Assembly (NCBI GenBank): GCA_963716925.1
Contig: CAVQUX010000025.1
Coordinates: forward strand, 248,001 to 312,000
Reading direction: 5' to 3'
DNA length: 64,000 nt
Origin: DAISKN01 sp963716925
GTDB lineage: Bacteria > Acidobacteriota > Vicinamibacteria > Marinacidobacterales > SMYC01
Below the pieces are notes generated by a model. The model searched no databases. It saw only the letters and a list, made by a program, of their open reading frames with translations, and was not told where the DNA came from. Position 1 is the stretch's first letter, and every line of letters begins with the position of its first letter. Position numbers and translations under genes: made by a program. Positions 18,090-26,309 of this stretch are shown piece by piece.

Positions 18090-18736
18090 AATCCGCCGAA
18101 ACCGCCTACTGGAACCAGTTCTGGGACGAGCCCGACGTGGGACGTCAATGGAAGCACTTCGCTGCGGCGGATCTCACCCTGACCGAGCCGGTGCTGGACG
18201 TCGGCTGCGGAGCGGGACATGTTCTCGAGCTCCTTCGGGACAAGGGATTCCGATCTCTCATCGGGTGCGACATCGCATCTACCAGCATGAGGATTCTCTC
18301 TACCAAAGGACTGCGCGCACTGCGCTGCGACGTGGAGCGGCCGCTTCCCTTCGCCACGAAGAGCTTCGCCACTGCGACGCTCGTCGACGTGCTCGAGCAC
18401 ACGTTCCAGCCCGCGAGACTCCTCACCGAAGCCTCCCGGGTCGCCCGGGAAGTGGTCATCGTCGTTCCCAACTTCAACTCCATCGTGGCCCGGCTGCAGG
18501 TTCTGGCCGGCCGGGTGCCGGAGAACAATACGCCCCGCAAGCAGCATATCTACTGGTTCAACTACCGTCGGCTCAGGGAGGTCGTGTCGGCGGCGGGGCT
18601 TACGATCTCGGCCGAGAGCTTCCACAGCTTCAAGTACGACCATCCGTGGTTCGCCCCGCCGTTTCGGCTGCTGGGGCGGTCACGGCCGACCGTCTTCTCT
18701 CTCGCCTTCGCTGCCCGCCTCCGCCCGAAGCCGTGA
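18086..18736 (+). CDS. Class I SAM methyltransferase
   Basis: A 216-residue protein with motif I PVLDVGCGAGHVLELL, GCDIAS, then ATLVDVLEHTFQP. This is a small Methyltransf_11-type enzyme. The ATG at 18086 overlaps the preceding GT4 stop (ATGA), so translation is coupled and both act on the same product. The C-terminus is short and basic. The 16-bp gap to the convergent asnB holds no clear terminator. Confidence 0.83.
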   Translation: MKSAETAYWNQFWDEPDVGRQWKHFAAADLTLTEPVLDVGCGAGHVLELLRDKGFRSLIGCDIASTSMRILSTKGLRALRCDVERPLPFATKSFATATLVDVLEHTFQPARLLTEASRVAREVVIVVPNFNSIVARLQVLAGRVPENNTPRKQHIYWFNYRRLREVVSAAGLTISAESFHSFKYDHPWFAPPFRLLGRSRPTVFSLAFAARLRPKP

Positions 18737-18752
18737 GCGCGGCCCGCGTCTG

Positions 18753-20573
18753 TCAGGAAAGGAAGCGCCGGTACCAGAGCTCGAACACCAGGATGCTCCA
18801 GAGCTTCTGCGCGTCGTAGAAGTTCGCCTTGTAGCTCCCCGTCCCGCCCCGGAATCGCCGCAGCAGGCTTTCGAGAGGACGCGGATCGTAGTAGTCGTGG
18901 GCGGGCTCGCGCAGGAAATTCATCAGCGGATCGTAGAGCGGGCCCCTCAACCAGCGATCCATCGGCACGTCGAACCCGTGCTTGCGACGCCGCAGGATCG
19001 GCTCCGGAAGGTCGATGGCGAACGCCTTCTTGAGCAGATACTTCTCGTTCCAGCCGTGAAGCTTCAGCGAAGAGGGGATTCGGAAGCTCAGCTCCACCAG
19101 CCGCGGATCGAGAAAGGGTACGCGCATCTCCAGACCGAAGGCCGAGGTCATCTTGTCGGCCTTCACGAAGAAGTCGTTGGGGAGGACCGTCTGGAGATCG
19201 AAGAGCTGGGCCGCCGCGAGCGGGTTCTCGTGGAACATCCCGTTGACCCCGACCTTGCTCGACCAGTCGGCCGCCTCCGCCACCCCGAGCCGGTCGAGCT
19301 CCTCGTTCGAGAAGAGTCGGATGATCTCCAGATAGCGGCGCGGAACCTCCTGCTCCCCCATCACCCGCGTCATTCTCTTGAAGTTCTCGCTCCCGAGCCC
19401 TTGGGGGATGCATCCCCGGAGCGCGTCGGGAACACCCTTCGCCATGCAGTTTCCGAACAGGAACGCCTTGTAGCGATCGTAGCCGGCGAAGAGCTCGTCG
19501 GCGCCCTCCCCGGCGAGGACGACCTTCACCTGCTTCGAGGCCTCCGCGCTCAGTATCATGAGCGCCAGGAACGCGGCGTCTCCGACGGGCTCGTCCATGT
19601 GATAGACCATCGAGTCCAGCCGATCGAGGGCGTCGGCGCCGATGAACACCTCGCGCAAATCGGCGCCGAAGTGCCGGGCGGCCATCCGGGCGAAGCCGAG
19701 CTCGTTCGTCGTTTCGAAGCCGGCGGAGAACGCGCGGACGTCGGCTCCGAGAGCTTTCGCCGCCGCGACCACGATCGAGGAGTCGATCCCGCCGGAGAGA
19801 AAGAACCCCAGGGGAACGTCGCTCACCAGCCGTATCCGGGTCGAGTCGATGAAGAGCTCCTTGAGCTCCGAGGCCAGTGCCTCGGGCGATGCATCGTCCT
19901 CCGAGACTTCCGGAGGTCGCCAGAACGTTCCCGTCGCGGCGATCCGCCGATTCTCGAGGTCGAGCTCCAGGTACGTTCCCGGCTGGAGCTTGTAGACGTT
20001 CTCGAACAGGGTCTTTGGCCCGAGGGTGAAGCGGAAGGTGAAGTACTCCGAGAGCGCCGACCGGTCGACGCCGCGGGGGATGCCGTGCTCGAGGATGGCC
20101 TTGATCTCGGAAGCGAAGATGAAGCGTTCTCCGTCCCAGTAGTAGTACAGGGGCTTGATGCCGAACGGGTCCCTTGCCAGCAGCAGGCGTTTCCGATCGC
20201 GATCGTAGATCGCGAAAGCGAACATGCCGTTCAAGCGGCTCAGTACGTCGACGCCGTAGCAGCGGTAGCCGTGAAGAACGACCTCGCCGTCCCCGCGCGA
20301 GCGAAAACGTTGGCCCCTCGCCTCGAGCTCCGATCGAAGCTCCTTGAAGTTGTAGATCTCCCCGTTGTAAATCAGCCAGAATCGGCCCTCCTCGTCGGAC
20401 ATGGGCTGGTTCGACTGCTCGGAGAGGTCGATGATGCTGAGCCGCCTATGACCGAGGCTCACGTGGTCGTCGACGTACCGGCTTGCGTGGTCGGGTCCCC
20501 GGTGGGCGAGGGACCGGTTCATCGCGTCGATCAGCGTTTCGCTGCGATGATTGAACCCGCTGATTCCGCACAC
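18753..20573 (-). CDS. asnB: Asparagine synthetase (glutamine-hydrolysing)
   Basis: A 606-residue protein. Cys2 (MCGISGF) is the nucleophile of the class II glutamine amidotransferase domain (residues 1-210, with RGPDH, LGHRRLSI and NGEIYNF). The synthetase domain carries the ATP-binding PP-loop SGGIDSS near residue 265 and FSAGFE. It converts aspartate to asparagine, or in glycan loci may amidate a uronic acid or similar carboxylate. The start is GTG, placed by the need for Cys at position 2. A TAGGAT hexamer lies 10 nt upstream. Its position at the end of the glycan locus favours a biosynthetic rather than housekeeping role, but this is inference. Confidence 0.9.
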   Translation of the reverse strand: MCGISGFNHRSETLIDAMNRSLAHRGPDHASRYVDDHVSLGHRRLSIIDLSEQSNQPMSDEEGRFWLIYNGEIYNFKELRSELEARGQRFRSRGDGEVVLHGYRCYGVDVLSRLNGMFAFAIYDRDRKRLLLARDPFGIKPLYYYWDGERFIFASEIKAILEHGIPRGVDRSALSEYFTFRFTLGPKTLFENVYKLQPGTYLELDLENRRIAATGTFWRPPEVSEDDASPEALASELKELFIDSTRIRLVSDVPLGFFLSGGIDSSIVVAAAKALGADVRAFSAGFETTNELGFARMAARHFGADLREVFIGADALDRLDSMVYHMDEPVGDAAFLALMILSAEASKQVKVVLAGEGADELFAGYDRYKAFLFGNCMAKGVPDALRGCIPQGLGSENFKRMTRVMGEQEVPRRYLEIIRLFSNEELDRLGVAEAADWSSKVGVNGMFHENPLAAAQLFDLQTVLPNDFFVKADKMTSAFGLEMRVPFLDPRLVELSFRIPSSLKLHGWNEKYLLKKAFAIDLPEPILRRRKHGFDVPMDRWLRGPLYDPLMNFLREPAHDYYDPRPLESLLRRFRGGTGSYKANFYDAQKLWSILVFELWYRRFLS

Positions 20574-20583
20574 GCTGGACTAC

Positions 20584-20589
20584 ATCCTA
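20584..20589 (-). promoter_or_regulatory. Candidate -10 (TAGGAT) for asnB
   Basis: TAGGAT on the minus strand lies 10 nt before the GTG of asnB, with no Shine-Dalgarno sequence between. No good -35 is visible. It belongs to the recurring short-leader pattern of the window. Confidence 0.35.
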
Positions 20590-20632
20590 CGCGCATCGAA
20601 CGATCGCCGGCAAATGGACCCGATGCGCCGGT

Positions 20633-21325
20633 CTACGTCGGTTGAGGGTCGAAGCTCCAGCGCCCGCGGCGGGTGGGCTTCGAAAGCTCGCGACGAAGGG
20701 CCTCGAGGTACCGCACGCGGGGAATCGCGCGCGCGCCGAACCGAGCGAGATGAGATGTCTCGACCTGACTGTCGATGAGATCGATCTTCCACCGGGCGAG
20801 CTGCTCCACCAGAGCCACGAAAGCGATTTTGGAGGCGTCGCTCGCTCTCGCGAACATCGACTCGCCGAAGAACGCGCCGCCGAGCGAGACCCCGTAGAGC
20901 CCTCCGACGAGCTCTCCTCCGCTCCAGGCCTCGGCGGAGTGCGCGAACCCGAGGCGGTGAAGCTCCGCGTAGGCCCCTCTCATGTCGTCCGTGATCCAGG
21001 TCCCGCGCTGGCCGGGGCGGGGCGCCCTCGCGCAGGCGTCGATGACGTCCTCGAACGCTTCGTCGAGGGAGAGCCGAAGGCCGCTCGTGCTCCGGGCTCT
21101 CGCGAGCCTCCGCGGAACCCGGAACCAGGCGGTCGTGAGCACGAAGCGAGGGTCGGGAGAGTGCCACAGGATGGGCTCGCCTTCCGAGTACCAGGGGAAG
21201 ATGCCCTGGGAGTAGGCGGCGACGAGCCGCTCGGGACTGAGGTCTCCGCCGACGGCGAGGAGGCCGTTCTCGGCATGGTCCGCGGGAGGGAACAGGATCT
21301 CGTCGTCGAGAAGATAAACCGGCAT
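20633..21325 (-). CDS. aat: Leucyl/phenylalanyl-tRNA--protein transferase
   Basis: A 230-residue protein, the normal family length. It has the conserved GLLAVGGDLSPERLVAAYSQGIFPWYSEGEPILWHSPDPR start region and the SGGELVGGLYGVSLGGAFFGESMF catalytic-core region, both diagnostic for Aat. The enzyme moves Leu or Phe from charged tRNA to proteins with N-terminal Lys or Arg, marking them for ClpS. It follows clpA with a 9-bp gap and clpS lies just upstream of that, so recognition, marking and unfolding functions form one operon. Confidence 0.95.
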   Translation of the reverse strand: MPVYLLDDEILFPPADHAENGLLAVGGDLSPERLVAAYSQGIFPWYSEGEPILWHSPDPRFVLTTAWFRVPRRLARARSTSGLRLSLDEAFEDVIDACARAPRPGQRGTWITDDMRGAYAELHRLGFAHSAEAWSGGELVGGLYGVSLGGAFFGESMFARASDASKIAFVALVEQLARWKIDLIDSQVETSHLARFGARAIPRVRYLEALRRELSKPTRRGRWSFDPQPT

Positions 21326-21334
21326 GAAGCGGAA

Positions 21335-23623
21335 TCAGGCGTCCGCGGGCTCGGGCTCCTTCGAAGGGGCGCTCGCGGGATCGACGGCGAACGTGAGCTT
21401 GTCGGACTCGAGCCCGATGGTCACCGTGCCCCCGTTCTCGAGCTCCCCGAAAAGAATCTCGTCGGTCAACGGATCCCGGACCTCGGACTGGATGAGCCTC
21501 GAGAGCGGCCGGGCGCCGTACCTGGGGTCGTAGCCCTTCTTCGCCAGGTAGGCCCTCGCCTCGGCCGTGAGTGTGAAGGCGACGCGCCTCTCGCGGAGCT
21601 GCGCCTCGAGCTCGAGTACGAACTTCTCGACGATGGTCTCCATGACCTCCAGGGTGAGGGGATCGAAGCTCACGATAGCGTCGAGCCGGTTCCGGAACTC
21701 CGGGCTGAAGACCTGCTCGATGGCCTTCTTCCCCCGCTGGGGAGCGTCCTTCGCTGTATCGCTGGCGAAGCCGATTCCGAGCGCGTTCATCTCCCGCGAG
21801 CCCGCGTTCGAGGTCATGATCACGATCGCCTGACGGAAGTCCGCCTTCCTTCCGGTGTTGTCGGTCAGGGTGGCGTGATCCATCACCTGGAGGAGGATGT
21901 TGAAGAAGTCGGGGTGGGCCTTCTCGATCTCGTCGAGAAGCACGACGCAGTACGGGTGCTGCCGCACGGCATCGACCAGGAGACCGCCCTGGTCGAACCC
22001 GACGTAACCCGGTGGGGCGCCGATGAGCCGGGCCACCGAGTGCTTCTCCATGTACTCGCTCATGTCGTAGCGCAGGAACTCGTTTCCGAGGTGGCGCGCG
22101 AGCTGGCGGGCGAGCTCCGTCTTTCCGACCCCGGTCGGTCCGGTGAAGAGGAAACAGCCCGCGGGGTGATCGGGATGGCCGAGACCCGCCCGGGCGCGCC
22201 GGATGGCGCTCGACACGAGCGCGACCGCTTGCTTCTGACCGAAGACCACGCGGTTCAGCGACTCTTCGAGCGTCCGCAGCCGCTCGCGGTCCGAGGCCGA
22301 AGCCTGCTTTTCGGGAATGCGGGCGATGCGGGCCACCACCCGCTCGATCTCGGGAACGTCGACCGTGGGCTTGTCGTCCGCGCCGGACTGAAGCCGCATC
22401 ATCGACCCCGCCTCGTCGATGACGTCAACGCCGCTGTCGGGAAGCCGGTACTCTCGCAGGTGGCGCTGCGCGAGGCGCACCGCGGTCTCGAGTGCGCCCT
22501 TGGTGTAGACCACGCGGTGATGATCCTCGTAGCGGGACTGGAGTCCTTCGAGGATCTTCACCGACTCCTCGAACGTCGGCTCGTCCACCGCGATCTTCTG
22601 GAGCCTCCGGTGGAGCGCCCGATCCTTCTCGAGGTGCTTGAACTCCTCGAACGTCGTCGACCCCACGAGGCGCACCCGGCCTTCGGTCAGGATGGGCTTC
22701 ACCAGGTTCGCGAGATCCATGGTGCCGCCCGTCGTCGCGCCGGCGCCGACCATGGTGTGGAGCTCGTCGATGAACAGGATGGGCTTCTCCCGCTTCTCGA
22801 GGGCGGAGATGACCGCCTTGAAGCGCTCCTCGAAATCGCCGCGGTAGCGGGTCCCGGCGAGAAGCGCCCCCGAGTCGAGAGCGAAGATCTCGGCGCCCTT
22901 GAGGATCTCGGGAACGTCGTCGGAGATGAGCCTCTGGGCCAGCCCCTCGACGAGCGCGGTCTTTCCGACGCCGGCGTCGCCGACGAAGACGGGATTGTTC
23001 TTGCGGCGCCGGCACAGCACCTCGAGGGCGCGCCGGATCTCGGGGGCCCTGCCGATGAGGGGGTCGAGGAGCCCTTTGCGCGCGCGCTCGGTCAGGTTGA
23101 CGGCGAAGCTGGAGAGCGGGTCCGCTCCCGCCCGCGGCCCGTCCTCGTCGCCCTCGCCCGCGGTCGCCGGCGATCCGGCGGGAATCCGCGGGACCTTGGA
23201 GATTCCGTGAGAGATGTAATTAAGGATGTCGAGGCGGGTGACGTTCTGGGCTTCGAGGAGCCTCGCCGCCTGGGAACGCCGCTCCTGGAGGAGCGCCGCC
23301 AGGGCATCTCCCACGTCCGCGTCGGTTTTCCCCGAGCTCTGGACGTGAAGAACCGTCTTCTGGAGCACCCGTTGGAAGGCGAGGGTCTGCATCGGCTCCT
23401 GGCCCGATTCCTTCGGGAGAAGCTCGACCCCTTCCTCCAGGTGCCTCTTGAGGTCGTTCCTCAGTCGGTCGAGATCGACGCCGCAGGCGGCCAGAATCTC
23501 CTCGCCCTTGGCGTCGTGGGCGATCGCGAACAGAAGGTGCTCGAGAGTGAGGTGCGCATGCCGCCTCGAGTCCGCCTCGCGGTACGCCAGGCTCAGAACC
23601 AGCTCCAGATTCGTCGTGAACAT
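21335..23623 (-). CDS. clpA: ATP-dependent Clp protease ATP-binding subunit ClpA
   Basis: A 762-residue Hsp100 unfoldase, the normal ClpA length. Residues 1-145 are the Clp-N repeat domain that docks ClpS. D1 has Walker A GDAGVGKT at 215-222 and Walker B with DELHT. D2 has a second Walker A GPTGVGKT and a LLDEIEKAH Walker B. LGIGFA before the FSPEFRNRLD motif corresponds to the IGL/IGF loop that docks ClpP. There is no long M-domain, so it is ClpA rather than ClpB or ClpC. It lies 22 bp after clpS and 9 bp before aat. It feeds N-degron substrates into ClpP, which is not in the window. Confidence 0.95.
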   Translation of the reverse strand: MFTTNLELVLSLAYREADSRRHAHLTLEHLLFAIAHDAKGEEILAACGVDLDRLRNDLKRHLEEGVELLPKESGQEPMQTLAFQRVLQKTVLHVQSSGKTDADVGDALAALLQERRSQAARLLEAQNVTRLDILNYISHGISKVPRIPAGSPATAGEGDEDGPRAGADPLSSFAVNLTERARKGLLDPLIGRAPEIRRALEVLCRRRKNNPVFVGDAGVGKTALVEGLAQRLISDDVPEILKGAEIFALDSGALLAGTRYRGDFEERFKAVISALEKREKPILFIDELHTMVGAGATTGGTMDLANLVKPILTEGRVRLVGSTTFEEFKHLEKDRALHRRLQKIAVDEPTFEESVKILEGLQSRYEDHHRVVYTKGALETAVRLAQRHLREYRLPDSGVDVIDEAGSMMRLQSGADDKPTVDVPEIERVVARIARIPEKQASASDRERLRTLEESLNRVVFGQKQAVALVSSAIRRARAGLGHPDHPAGCFLFTGPTGVGKTELARQLARHLGNEFLRYDMSEYMEKHSVARLIGAPPGYVGFDQGGLLVDAVRQHPYCVVLLDEIEKAHPDFFNILLQVMDHATLTDNTGRKADFRQAIVIMTSNAGSREMNALGIGFASDTAKDAPQRGKKAIEQVFSPEFRNRLDAIVSFDPLTLEVMETIVEKFVLELEAQLRERRVAFTLTAEARAYLAKKGYDPRYGARPLSRLIQSEVRDPLTDEILFGELENGGTVTIGLESDKLTFAVDPASAPSKEPEPADA

Positions 23624-23645
23624 CAGGGGTTTGCCTCGATTGAAC

Positions 23646-23963
23646 TCATTCCGGTTCGATGCTGCAGCGCAAAGGGTGGCCCGCGTCTTTGGCCCGCTCG
23701 TCCACCATGACCACCTTGGTCTCCGCGACCTCGAACGGATAGATGCCGGCGATTCCCGTGCCCTGCGTATGCACGTGCATCATGACCCGATAGGCCTCGG
23801 CGGGCGACTTCGCGAAGACCGACTCCAGGATTTCGATGACGAACTCCATGGTGGTGTAGTCGTCGTTGTGGAGGAGTACTTTGTAAAGCTTCGGCTCCTC
23901 GGTCTTTGGCCGCGTTTTTTCCGCGACCCCGCCTTCTCGCCTTCGGTCGGCGTCACTCACCAC
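23646..23963 (-). CDS. clpS: ATP-dependent Clp protease adaptor ClpS
   Basis: A 105-residue protein. The core has the conserved YKVLLHNDDYTTMEFVI substrate-pocket motif and the helical MMHVHTQGTGIAGIY region. ClpS captures proteins with destabilising N-termini (Leu, Phe, Tyr, Trp) and delivers them to ClpA. It is the first gene of clpS-clpA-aat. The start is GTG; two GTGs occur at 23963 and 23960, and the second lies 6 nt after an extended -10 (TGCTAGAAT), suggesting a leaderless transcript. Confidence 0.94.
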   Translation of the reverse strand: MVSDADRRREGGVAEKTRPKTEEPKLYKVLLHNDDYTTMEFVIEILESVFAKSPAEAYRVMMHVHTQGTGIAGIYPFEVAETKVVMVDERAKDAGHPLRCSIEPE

Positions 23964-23966
23964 CCC

Positions 23967-23975
23967 ATTCTAGCA
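23967..23975 (-). promoter_or_regulatory. Extended -10 (TGCTAGAAT) for clpS
   Basis: Minus-strand TGCTAGAAT lies 3 nt before the first and 6 nt before the second GTG of clpS. A TGN extension plus TAGAAT (5 of 6 matches to TATAAT) is a plausible sigma-70 -10. No Shine-Dalgarno sequence fits between it and the start. Confidence 0.45.
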
Positions 23976-24044
23976 GGGGGAGCGCGCCTCCGGCGGAAGC
24001 CGAAGCGTTTTCCGAGGCTTGGAGAGGAAAAAAGGGCTAGGGGG

Positions 24045-24221
24045 TCACGAGCCGCTCGTGGAGCCCGCGGGATTCGCGGCAGCCGCAGCCATCGCCTTCT
24101 GCCCTTTGAGGATAGCGCACCAGTCCTTGTGCTCCTCGATGGGCATTCCGCATTCGACGCAGACCCGGACCCTCTTCTTGGGCTCTGGCTTTTGTCCGAA
24201 CAGCTTCCCGAGCAGCGACAT
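24045..24221 (-). CDS. Small zinc-ribbon-like protein, hypothetical
   Basis: A protein of 58 residues starting MSLLGKLFGQKPEP. It carries three Cys (CVECG, then DWC) and a His (EEHKDWC) that could bind one zinc. The tail is Ala/Ser-rich and low complexity. I chose the ATG at 24221 because AAGGAG lies 6 nt upstream; the ATG at 24224 and a longer start at 24260 are alternatives. It diverges from the M20 gene and lies upstream of clpS on the same strand. I do not recognise the family. Confidence 0.6.
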   Translation of the reverse strand: MSLLGKLFGQKPEPKKRVRVCVECGMPIEEHKDWCAILKGQKAMAAAAANPAGSTSGS

Positions 24222-24271
24222 CATGGGCTCCTTCCCGTTGTTGTTAAGACGATACGGCACCCTCGAAGGTT

Positions 24272-24299
24272 TTGTTCAATGGTTCGAAAAAACTAGAAT
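24272..24299 (+). promoter_or_regulatory. Sigma-70-like promoter for the M20 amidohydrolase gene
   Basis: TTGTTC (-35, 24272-24277), a 16-bp spacer, then TAGAAT (-10, 24294-24299). The start ATG at 24306 lies 6 nt after the -10, about where transcription should begin, so the mRNA is probably leaderless. No Shine-Dalgarno sequence is present. Confidence 0.5.
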
Positions 24300-24305
24300 C
24301 CGCGT

Positions 24306-25556
24306 ATGCCGTCGTCATCGATCGAAGCCGTTGTACCCAGGGTCCGGGAATGGTTCCGGGATTTCCACAAGAACCCCGAGCTCGGGCTCGAGGAGATGCG
24401 AACTTCCGGAATCGTCGCCGCCCACCTGCGCTCGCTCGGGCTCGAGGTTCGAAGCGGGGTGGGAAAGACGGGAGTCGTGGGTCTGCTGAAGGGGTCGAAG
24501 CCCGGTCCCACGGTCGCGCTCCGCGCCGACATGGACGCTCTCCCCGTCACGGAGAAGACCGGTCTTCCCTATGCCTCGACCGCGAGGACCGTCTATCGGG
24601 GGGAGGAAGTGGGTGTCATGCACGCCTGCGGCCACGATTCCCACACCGCGATCCTGATGGGGGCGGCCGAAGTTCTGAGCGCGCGTCGGGAGGAGATCGC
24701 GGGCTCGGTGATGCTCCTGTTCCAGCCGGCGGAGGAAGCGGCCCTTCCCGGGGAGCGGAGCGGAGCCGAGCTCATGCTCGAGGACGGGGTCTTCGATGCC
24801 GTGAAGCCAGACGCCATCTTCGCGCTCCACACGACGCCCCGGCTCCGGACGGGCCACTTCATGACCCGTGAAGGGCCGATCATGGCGAGCGAGGACAACG
24901 TCATCCTGACGGTCCGCGGACGGGGCACCCACGCATCGCGACCGTGGGACGGTATCGATCCGATCGCCGTCTCCGCCCAGATCCTGAACGCCGTCCAGAC
25001 GATCGTGAGCCGGCAGGTGAACCTCGCCGCCGCCCCTGCGGTCATCACCTTCGGACTGATTCGCGGCGGGACGCACGCGAACGTCATCGGAGACGAGGTC
25101 CGCCTCGAGGGAACCATCCGCTCGTTCGAGCCCCGGATGCGCGCCGACATCCAGGAGCGGCTGAAGCGAACGGCCGAGGGGGTCGCGGGGAGCTTCGGCG
25201 CCGCGGCCGAGCTCGAGATACGCCCCGTCAATCCCGCGACGGTGAACGACCCTGAGCTCGTCCGCCGCATGCGTCCGACCCTGGAGGCGGTAGCCGGGAG
25301 GGACGGGGTCTTCGAGTGCGAGCTCATCCTCGCGACGGAGGACTTCGCGAACTTTGCGATGCAGGTCCCCGGCATGTACGTCTTCATGGGGGTGACCGCT
25401 CCGGGCCGCGACCCCAGGGAGGCCGCCTTCAATCACTCGGCCTACTTCCAGGTGGACGAGGAGACGTTCGCGCCCGGGGTCGAGATGATGACCCGGCTCG
25501 CGCTGGACTTTTCTTTTCAGTACATCAGAGCCGCGGGGCCCCACCCCCGCGGCTGA
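24306..25556 (+). CDS. M20 family metallopeptidase / amidohydrolase (hippurate hydrolase type)
   Basis: A 416-residue protein of the M20D group (IAA-amino acid, hippurate and N-acyl amino acid hydrolases). Motifs: LRADMDALPV, HACGHDSHTAILMGAAEVL (metal Cys and His), LLFQPAEEA (metal and catalytic Glu), and a dimerisation domain with GTHASRPWDGIDPI. A C-terminal EDFANFA motif precedes the last metal-site His (FNHSAYF). It should hydrolyse the amide bond of N-acylated amino acids in the cytoplasm; there is no signal peptide. A perfect hairpin overlaps its last codons. It is divergent from the zinc-ribbon miniprotein. Confidence 0.9.
   Translation: MPSSSIEAVVPRVREWFRDFHKNPELGLEEMRTSGIVAAHLRSLGLEVRSGVGKTGVVGLLKGSKPGPTVALRADMDALPVTEKTGLPYASTARTVYRGEEVGVMHACGHDSHTAILMGAAEVLSARREEIAGSVMLLFQPAEEAALPGERSGAELMLEDGVFDAVKPDAIFALHTTPRLRTGHFMTREGPIMASEDNVILTVRGRGTHASRPWDGIDPIAVSAQILNAVQTIVSRQVNLAAAPAVITFGLIRGGTHANVIGDEVRLEGTIRSFEPRMRADIQERLKRTAEGVAGSFGAAAELEIRPVNPATVNDPELVRRMRPTLEAVAGRDGVFECELILATEDFANFAMQVPGMYVFMGVTAPGRDPREAAFNHSAYFQVDEETFAPGVEMMTRLALDFSFQYIRAAGPHPRG
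25529..25554. terminator. Convergent hairpin, candidate terminator
   Basis: AGCCGCGGGG and CCCCGCGGCT form a perfect 10-bp stem around a 6-nt loop at the end of the M20 gene, 30 bp from the stop of the convergent aldolase gene. Neither strand has a strong T-run after it, so termination may be weak or Rho-assisted. Confidence 0.45.
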
Positions 25557-25585
25557 AGATGTCGGCGGCCCAGCCGGCCCGGCCG

Positions 25586-26308
25586 TCAGTCCCGGTAGTC
25601 CGGCTCCTCGCGCTCGAGGATCCGCAGGAGCGCTTCGAAGTGCTCCTGGGCCTGCTTCGCGAGGTTGTTGGGCCGATCCTCCCGCACGTAGCCGCGCGCG
25701 ACCTCGTCTCCGATGGATCGAAGACGCCCGCCCGTCGATTGCGCGAGCACCTGGACCCTGGCCGCGCGCTCCAGAAAATAGAGGTCGTCGAAAGCCTTGG
25801 CGACGGTAGTCCCGGCGACGACGACTCCATGGTGGGCGAGAAACAGCACGTCCCTTTTCCCGAGCACGGCGGCGAGGCGCTCTCCTTCCTGGGCGTGGTC
25901 CGCGGCGCCTTGATAGAGGTCGTCGTAAGCGATGCGGTCGTGGAACCGGAGCGCGTTCTGGCTCGCGGGCAGAAGCCGGCCGTTCTCGAGGAGAGTGAGC
26001 GCGGTCGTGTAGGGTTGATGCGTGTGCAGCACCGCCTGGGCGTCGGGCCGCGCCTTCAGGATCCTCGAGTGGATGAAGAACGCCGAGGGCTCCACCTCCC
26101 CCTTGCCTTTCTGGACCTTGCACTCGGGATCGACCAGCAGGAGGCGGCTCGCGGTCACCTCGCGGAAGTGCAGGCCGTGAGGAATGACGAGGAAGTTCTC
26201 CCCCGCCCGGGCGGTGAAGTGGTTCGAGATCCCCTCGTTCAGCTCGAACCTCGCCGCCAGCCGGTAGGCCGCGGCGAGCTCGATGCGGATGCGCCTCGTT
26301 TCTTTCAC
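25586..26308 (-). CDS. Class II aldolase/adducin family protein
   Basis: A 240-residue protein with the AraD/FucA fold motifs: GISNHFTAR, then VLHTHQPYTTAL (zinc His pair) and FLAHHGVVVAG (further zinc ligand). Family members include fuculose-1-phosphate aldolase, ribulose-5-phosphate epimerase and adducin-like proteins; the closest in length are the uncharacterised class II aldolases of about 240-260 residues. It follows gltX with a 1-bp gap on the same strand, so they are probably cotranscribed, though no functional link is evident. The substrate is unknown. Confidence 0.85.
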   Translation of the reverse strand: MKETRRIRIELAAAYRLAARFELNEGISNHFTARAGENFLVIPHGLHFREVTASRLLLVDPECKVQKGKGEVEPSAFFIHSRILKARPDAQAVLHTHQPYTTALTLLENGRLLPASQNALRFHDRIAYDDLYQGAADHAQEGERLAAVLGKRDVLFLAHHGVVVAGTTVAKAFDDLYFLERAARVQVLAQSTGGRLRSIGDEVARGYVREDRPNNLAKQAQEHFEALLRILEREEPDYRD

Positions 26309-26309
26309 G

